Source: Asterias amurensis (Eukaryota; Echinodermata; Asteroidea; Forcipulatida; Asteriidae). From it: a stretch of DNA of 64,000 nt. The notes under the pieces were generated by a model that saw nothing but the letters and a program-made list of their open reading frames with translations, was not told where the DNA came from and did no database searches. Numbering within the stretch: position 1 is the stretch's first letter; every line of letters begins with the position of its first letter. The stretch lies in the NCBI RefSeq assembly GCF_032118995.1, contig NC_092669.1:5393501-5457500 (forward strand), read 5' to 3'. This document shows positions 58,585-64,000 of this stretch, piece after piece. The translations under genes and the position numbers were made by a program.

Positions 58585-60375
58585 CGAGATTATAAAATGT
58601 TTCACTGTGAATAACAGGGCCCCTCAGTTTCATCTGTTTAGCAGAAAATACTGCTCACAAAATTTCTTTACTATTAAAAAATTTAGTCGGCCACCAGCCA
58701 CAAGTTCACCAGGAAGTTGGTGCCAGGAATGCTTTATTTACTTGTCACTGTCCCATCATATTCTGGGGTAGTTTTTTGTGTTCTTCGTGACGATCTTTGG
58801 ATGTACGTCGAAGCACGACTACCTCCATCGTCGAAGGATTTGCCTGATCCGTGCTGGTTGTTTATACTTTATGGATAGACTGGATCCTTATGCTGCGTCG
58901 TAGTAAAACGTTGCTATAAACAAAGCACCAGTCTACTTGCAATATTGTGCGACGATGTCACGAAGAATTGACAGTTGCAACGGCTGGAAACACGTTTACG
59001 CTGGCCTTTTACCGCTTTTGGGTTTTTTAATCATTTTTCGCTAATTACGGGACATTTTGATGATTTTTTTTTACAGCAACCATCTATAAAAACATTATTT
59101 ATGATTCTACAGCCCTAAACTGCGTACACGGTGAGCCGGTGTGTCCCTTTAAGGGAACGAAATTATAGTTCATGGAAAAAAGACAATTATTTAGATGGTA
59201 GGAAATACTGTTTGAAACGAACCATCATTTCTCGGTCCGCTTCAAATTTGATTAAGTATTTTATTCAAGACTGTAGAACATGAGAATTAACTTTTAATGA
59301 TTAAAAAATGACTAGCCTACCAGTAAAACTCACACTATTTTCATGGAAGAACAAGCCGAGGGTCAAAGCTGTCGTGTTTTTTGCCTGCAAAAATTAATAC
59401 TTGCAATTCAACAGAAAACAAGCACAATTAATGTTACAAAAAAATGATAAAAACACAACACGACACGTACACGTGTGGTGGCCTTAGTTTTTATTTCACC
59501 GAGTGCGTGCAATGATCTCATAACAATTTGATAAATAGATTGTTGTCCTTTCATGTGGCCCGACATGAATCTATATCTTAGGCAGTCCTTCAATTATTGA
59601 AACTTTTTATTTCTTAGATGTATTCCTATTTTAGTGGCGGCGAGGTGATGAGTCACGGAAAGAATAAAACAAACCTAAAAGTGGAGTGGCAAACAAGGGA
59701 TTTGAGGCATTGCATGGTGAGGAAACAATTTGGTTTTCCGTACAAACATGTGGTGGGTATAAAACAAAAGCAATACACTTAACCATGATTGCTTCGTAAA
59801 GTTGGGAAGTGGTGCCTTCTGCTCTATCAGCCAGGCTTCTGATGGATGCTGTTCAAGACTACAACCGACTGTAAAGGGAGAAACGCTGTTTCAATCCCTG
59901 GAGTGGGTGCCAACAGCCCATGGACAAAACATTTATTGTAGCTTTTCAAAATTAGAAAGTAAGAGTCCATTTTAATGATTGATAAAGAGACAGTATATGT
60001 CTTACTGTCGGTGTAACTCACAAATTTAAATTAAATCAACATAACCTTTTAAACCCAGGGTCAAATCTGTCGTGTTTTGTTAGTTAGTGATGATTTTACT
60101 TACAATTGTCGATAATATCAACTTAGTGTTAAACAAAAAGGATACAAGACACACGTTGAAATAAGTTTTAAGAGCAGTGACTTTTAACACGACACGAACA
60201 CGGGTTTGTATCCTCAGTCTATATGTTAATTATACTTAGTTCGTGGAACAAGCACAGTCCTGACAAATTGAAATAAATCAAATAACTGTTTCGACCCAGC
60301 AGTCCTTCATATCTTTTTAACCGTAAGTCTTCTTGAGTGGCAAGCAGTTTGAAACTTCATAGAGGTCACCACAGT
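58585..60375. other. spacer with one duplicated motif
   Basis: Two related segments at about 59360-59475 and 60050-60210 share GGGTCAAA, CTGTCGTGTTTT and AACACGACACG and look like old copies of one element. No gene recognised. Confidence 0.4.
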
Positions 60376-60768
60376 TTAAAGACACCGTGGACACCTTGGT
60401 AATTAAAAACTATTCTTCTCAGCACTTGGTGTATCTCAACATATGCTCAAAGTAACAAACCTGTGAAAATTTGAACTCAATTGGTCGTCGAAGTTGCGAG
60501 ATAATAATGTAAAAATAATCACGAAGTTGTGTGCTTTCAACTTATTGATTTCGAGATATCGCAATCTAGTTTTGAGGTCTCGAAATCAAACTAAAATAAT
60601 TTGAGTGGAAAATTACTTCTTTCTCGAAAACTAAGTTACTACAGAGGGAGCCGTTTCTCACAATGCTTTTTAGTATCAACAGCTATCCATTGGTCGTGAC
60701 CAAGTAAGTGTTTATGCAAGCAATTGTTTTGAGTCGGCATAATTACCAATAGTGTCCAGTGCCTTTGA
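60376..60768 (-). mobile_element. family A MITE
   Basis: TTAAAGACACCGTGGACACC to CCAATAGTGTCCAGTGCCTTTG, followed directly by a run of about 15 G. Confidence 0.82.
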
Positions 60769-60919
60769 ATGATGGGGGGGGGGGGGGAGGGGCGAGTTTG
60801 ATCGCAGAACGAAACAAAAGTACGGGTGCAAACATTTAGAAATGTCTTTAAAGTTGGTTATTTGTTAGCTGAAAGCTCAGTGATTGTTGGAAGTTTATAT
60901 CAGTCCCATTTCGTGAGGG

Positions 60920-61310
60920 TTAAAGGAACACGTTGCCTTGGATCGGACGAGTTGGTCTATGAAAAGCGTTTGAAACCGTTTGTTATGAAATGCATATGGT
61001 GAGAAAGATGTTTTAAAAGTAGAATATAATGATCCACACAAGTATCAATCAAAATTGCACGGTTTTCCTTTTACGTCGCGAACTAACACGGTCCGCCATT
61101 TATGGGAGTCAAAGTTTTGACTCCCATAAATGGCCGACCGTGTTTGTCGACGAGGTAATACGAAAACCACGCAATTTCGAGGCATATTTGTGTAGATCAT
61201 TGTATTCTACTTTTACAACATCTTTCTAACCATATCAATTTTATAACAAACGGTTACAGGACGCTTTTCAAAAACCAACTCGACCGATCCAAGGCAACGT
61301 GTTCCTTTAA
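60920..61310. mobile_element. family B MITE
   Basis: TTAA to TTAA, TTAAAGGAACACGTTGCCTT to complement, centre GGGAGTCAAAGTTTTGACTC. Confidence 0.93.
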
Positions 61311-61414
61311 CTTTGAATATTGCTTCAGTCTGATACATTATGCATAATATTTTATTCACTTCAAGTTCATTATTTAATTCTGAACGTGAAGCCATTGGCC
61401 CTCAGAAAAGCGAA

Positions 61415-61804
61415 CATAAAGGCAAGGGACACTATGGGTAATTACTCAAAATAATTATTATCATAAAACCTTCCTTGGGTACGACTTAATGGGGAGAGGT
61501 TGATAGTATAAAACATTGTGAGAACTAGCTTCCTCTGAAGTGACGTAGTTTTCGAGAAAGAATTAATTTTCCACGAATTTGATTTCGAGACCTCAGTTTT
61601 AGAATTTGAGGATTTACGAAATTAAGCATCTGAAAGCACACGACTTCGTGTGACCATGGTGCGACAAGGATGTTTTTTTTTTTTGATTAATTTCTCGCAT
61701 TTTCGACGACCGATTGAGCTCAAACTTTCACAGGCTTGTTAATTTATGTATTTGTTGAGATACACCAACTGTGAAAACTATTGACCATTACCAGTGTCTA
61801 TAAA
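61415..61804 (+). mobile_element. family A MITE, diverged
   Basis: AAAGGCAAGGGACACTATGG at the left and ATTACCAGTGTCTATAAA at the right, with typical middle blocks. Confidence 0.82.
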
Positions 61805-62820
61805 TGTTTTCTTCTTGACGCCCCCTTGCCATGGATGTTTACCTTGTTGCCGAGACTCTTAGCTTTGTTACATCTAGCAATCACCCAGACTGCATTGTTA
61901 GCCTTTAAAAGCTTGACTAGAAATACCACGACGTTTAGCCTTGTTAAATGAATCATGGAGAAAGAACTAACCGAGACTGGGCCTCGCTACATCTAGAAAT
62001 GTGGCAAATGTGAATGTCATATAAACAAAATCCCGCAAAAAATGTCCTCGACCGTCACAATCTCAAGTAATTAAAACGCCAAAGTAATATAAAGCATGCT
62101 TAATAGCGTCCTGCATTTTTGAAGGAAAAAAATGAAGGAGGAAGAGTTTTTGTATTTCTGTAATTTAATCGGCCACCTGACACATTTTTAAAGACAACAG
62201 GCTAGACTTTTCTCAATATCGTTTCTTCATCTGATATCGATTAAAACCTTATCCCCATTTAAAAAAAAAAAAAAAAAAAAAAGGATAGGCGGCCTCTAAA
62301 AAGGAAGCGTGCGTGTGCTTTAACCCCCCCCCCCCCCCCTCTCCGCCGTCTCAAACAGTTAGAAGGCCAAGTCGCACGAGACAATGTTGTCTACATGCAA
62401 CCGGTTCCAGACCGGAATAATTCGTATTTCAGATTTTTATTTTCTCATGATGGCATTGGGGATAGTATTGTATTGTGTTGTAATTTCATCCCGAAACTGG
62501 AACAAACTCCATAACCCTGGGGAGGGTAACATCAGTATAAAGGTAAACAACCGTTAGTGAAGAAGTTGTGACGGAAAGCTTGGAGTGTTAACTTAGAACA
62601 AAAGCAAACATTGGTTGAACCCTATCACACAGTTTGAGCTCCTTTAAATTAGTGAGTTACAGAAGCTAGAAACAAAACAAAATGCCAAAGTGCTCTAAGT
62701 GCATGGCTGCCTCCAAGTTGCCTAAAAATGTTTCCTGTTTCTGATCGTGTCAAAATTAGCGATTACGGCTATGGCCAGCCATGGCTATAATGCACAATAA
62801 CTTAGTCAATAAGTCAGCCT
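61805..62820. other. spacer with homopolymers
   Basis: A run near 62260-62282 and C run at 62324-62339. No gene recognised. Confidence 0.45.
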
Positions 62821-62823
62821 TAA

Positions 62824-63780
62824 GTTTTAAAAAGTTTCTGGAGACTTAATGTATGACATTGTAACCAACAGCCTTTAATTCCTTCTTTAACGCATACAAC
62901 TTCACTTCGTTCTTCAACACAACGACCTTAGAAGTTGCCCTTGGAAAACACTTTAAATGTATTTCTTTAATAACTTTAGCAAATAAATGTATTGTGGGGA
63001 AGATACAAATTGTAATATCTTAGAAGACAACTTTTTGAGAGTTCCCTGGGGTAATACGAAAGAAAAAAAGAAACAATGAGAGAACTCAAATGGTTTTAAA
63101 AAGTTTCAACAAATATGATTTATGGCAATGTAGCCAAAAACGTTTAATTCCTTTGTACACACTCAACCCACTTACGTTCTTAAACAACGCCCTTAAGCTG
63201 CCCTTGGAAAACACTTTTAAGGCATTGTTTTAATAACTTTAGTAAATATATGTATTGTGGGGAAGATACAAGTTTTAATATCTTAGAAGAAAATTGTCTG
63301 AGAGTTGCCTAAGGGAACTCAAAAGATAAGAACAAACGATGAGAGAACTAAACTGATTTTAAAAGTGTCTGGAAATGTAATGTATGGCATTGTAGCCAAC
63401 AACGTTAAATTCCATCTTACAAACTCAAACTCACTTCGTTCTTAAACAACGGCATTGAAGCTGCCCTTATAAAACACTGTAAATGCATTTCTTAAATAAC
63501 TTCATGTATTATGAGGCAGATACAAATTTCAATATCTTTAGAAGACAATTTTCTTGAGTTGCCTGGGGTAATGCAAAAGAAAAAAGAAACAATGAGAGAA
63601 CTCATTTGATTTTAAAAAGTTTCTGGAAATGTAATTAAATGGCATTGTTAACAACAACCTTTAATTCCTTCTTATACAATCAAATTCACTTTGTTCTTAA
63701 ACAACGGCCTTAGAAACTGCCCTTGTAAAACTCTGGTGAAGGAACTTTCATAAATTCAATTTAGTAAATAATTGTACCTT
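62824..63780. repeat. roughly 260-bp tandem repeat
   Basis: The word TTTTAAAAAGTTTCTGG or close variants starts units at about 62824, 63093, 63357 and 63610. Shared blocks include TGGCATTGTAGCCAACAAC, CTTAGAAGTTGCCCTTG and ATGTATTGTGGGGAAGATAC. About 3.5 copies. Confidence 0.88.
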
Positions 63781-64000
63781 CCTAGATTAGAATTTGATCA
63801 TCCCGTGTTGACAAAACCCCATCAGAATAAATAAAATAAATTACATGCCATACAACCAACAGAAAAGTCCCAACCAAGGCTTTTGTTACATACAAGGCAT
63901 TTTTTGCGGGAATTTTTGGAGGCAACTAACTGCAAAAGATGCACAATGAGTACATCAGTGGCACAAAATGCATCTTTCTATAAGCTGATGTAACTCAATT

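Overview
The window is animal nuclear DNA. It holds two multi-exon genes with GT-AG introns, separated by long non-coding stretches packed with short inverted-repeat transposons, tRNA-derived SINEs, minisatellites and one decayed tyrosine-recombinase retrotransposon. Gene structure, the DIRS-like element and the dense hairpin MITEs suit a marine invertebrate deuterostome. I think an echinoderm, perhaps a sea star, is most likely, but nothing here proves the species.

Layout. 1-4.4 kb: minisatellites, a SINE and MITE fragments. 4.85-17.4 kb: a complete organic anion transporter (SLCO/OATP family) gene of nine coding exons on the + strand, predicted 708 residues, with introns full of MITEs. 17.4-23.1 kb: an intergenic transposon cluster, including a foldback-like element whose arms are 42-bp tandem repeats. 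23.5-36.1 kb: a complete cathepsin D gene of nine coding exons on the + strand, predicted 397 residues, with both catalytic Asp motifs. 36-43.9 kb: intergenic, with nested MITEs whose insertion order can be read. 43.9-47.7 kb: a broken DIRS/Ngaro-like retrotransposon. 47.7-64 kb: intergenic, with MITEs and several tandem arrays. I recognise no further host gene after 35 kb.

The two genes have no evident joint function. One is a plasma-membrane transporter and the other a lysosomal protease. They share a strand and a repeat environment.

The repeats are the most informative part. Family names A to X are mine. Families A (about 22 copies or remnants) and B (8 copies) begin and end in TTAA and fold into whole-element hairpins. 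Families C, K and W differ inside but share a TAG-initial terminus with a small built-in hairpin, and all five copies have 9-bp target duplications. Families S and J begin with GGG and show 3-bp duplications. Several insertions are nested, which gives relative ages. In cathepsin D, tandem duplications have copied a splice donor (exon 4) and a splice acceptor (exon 7).
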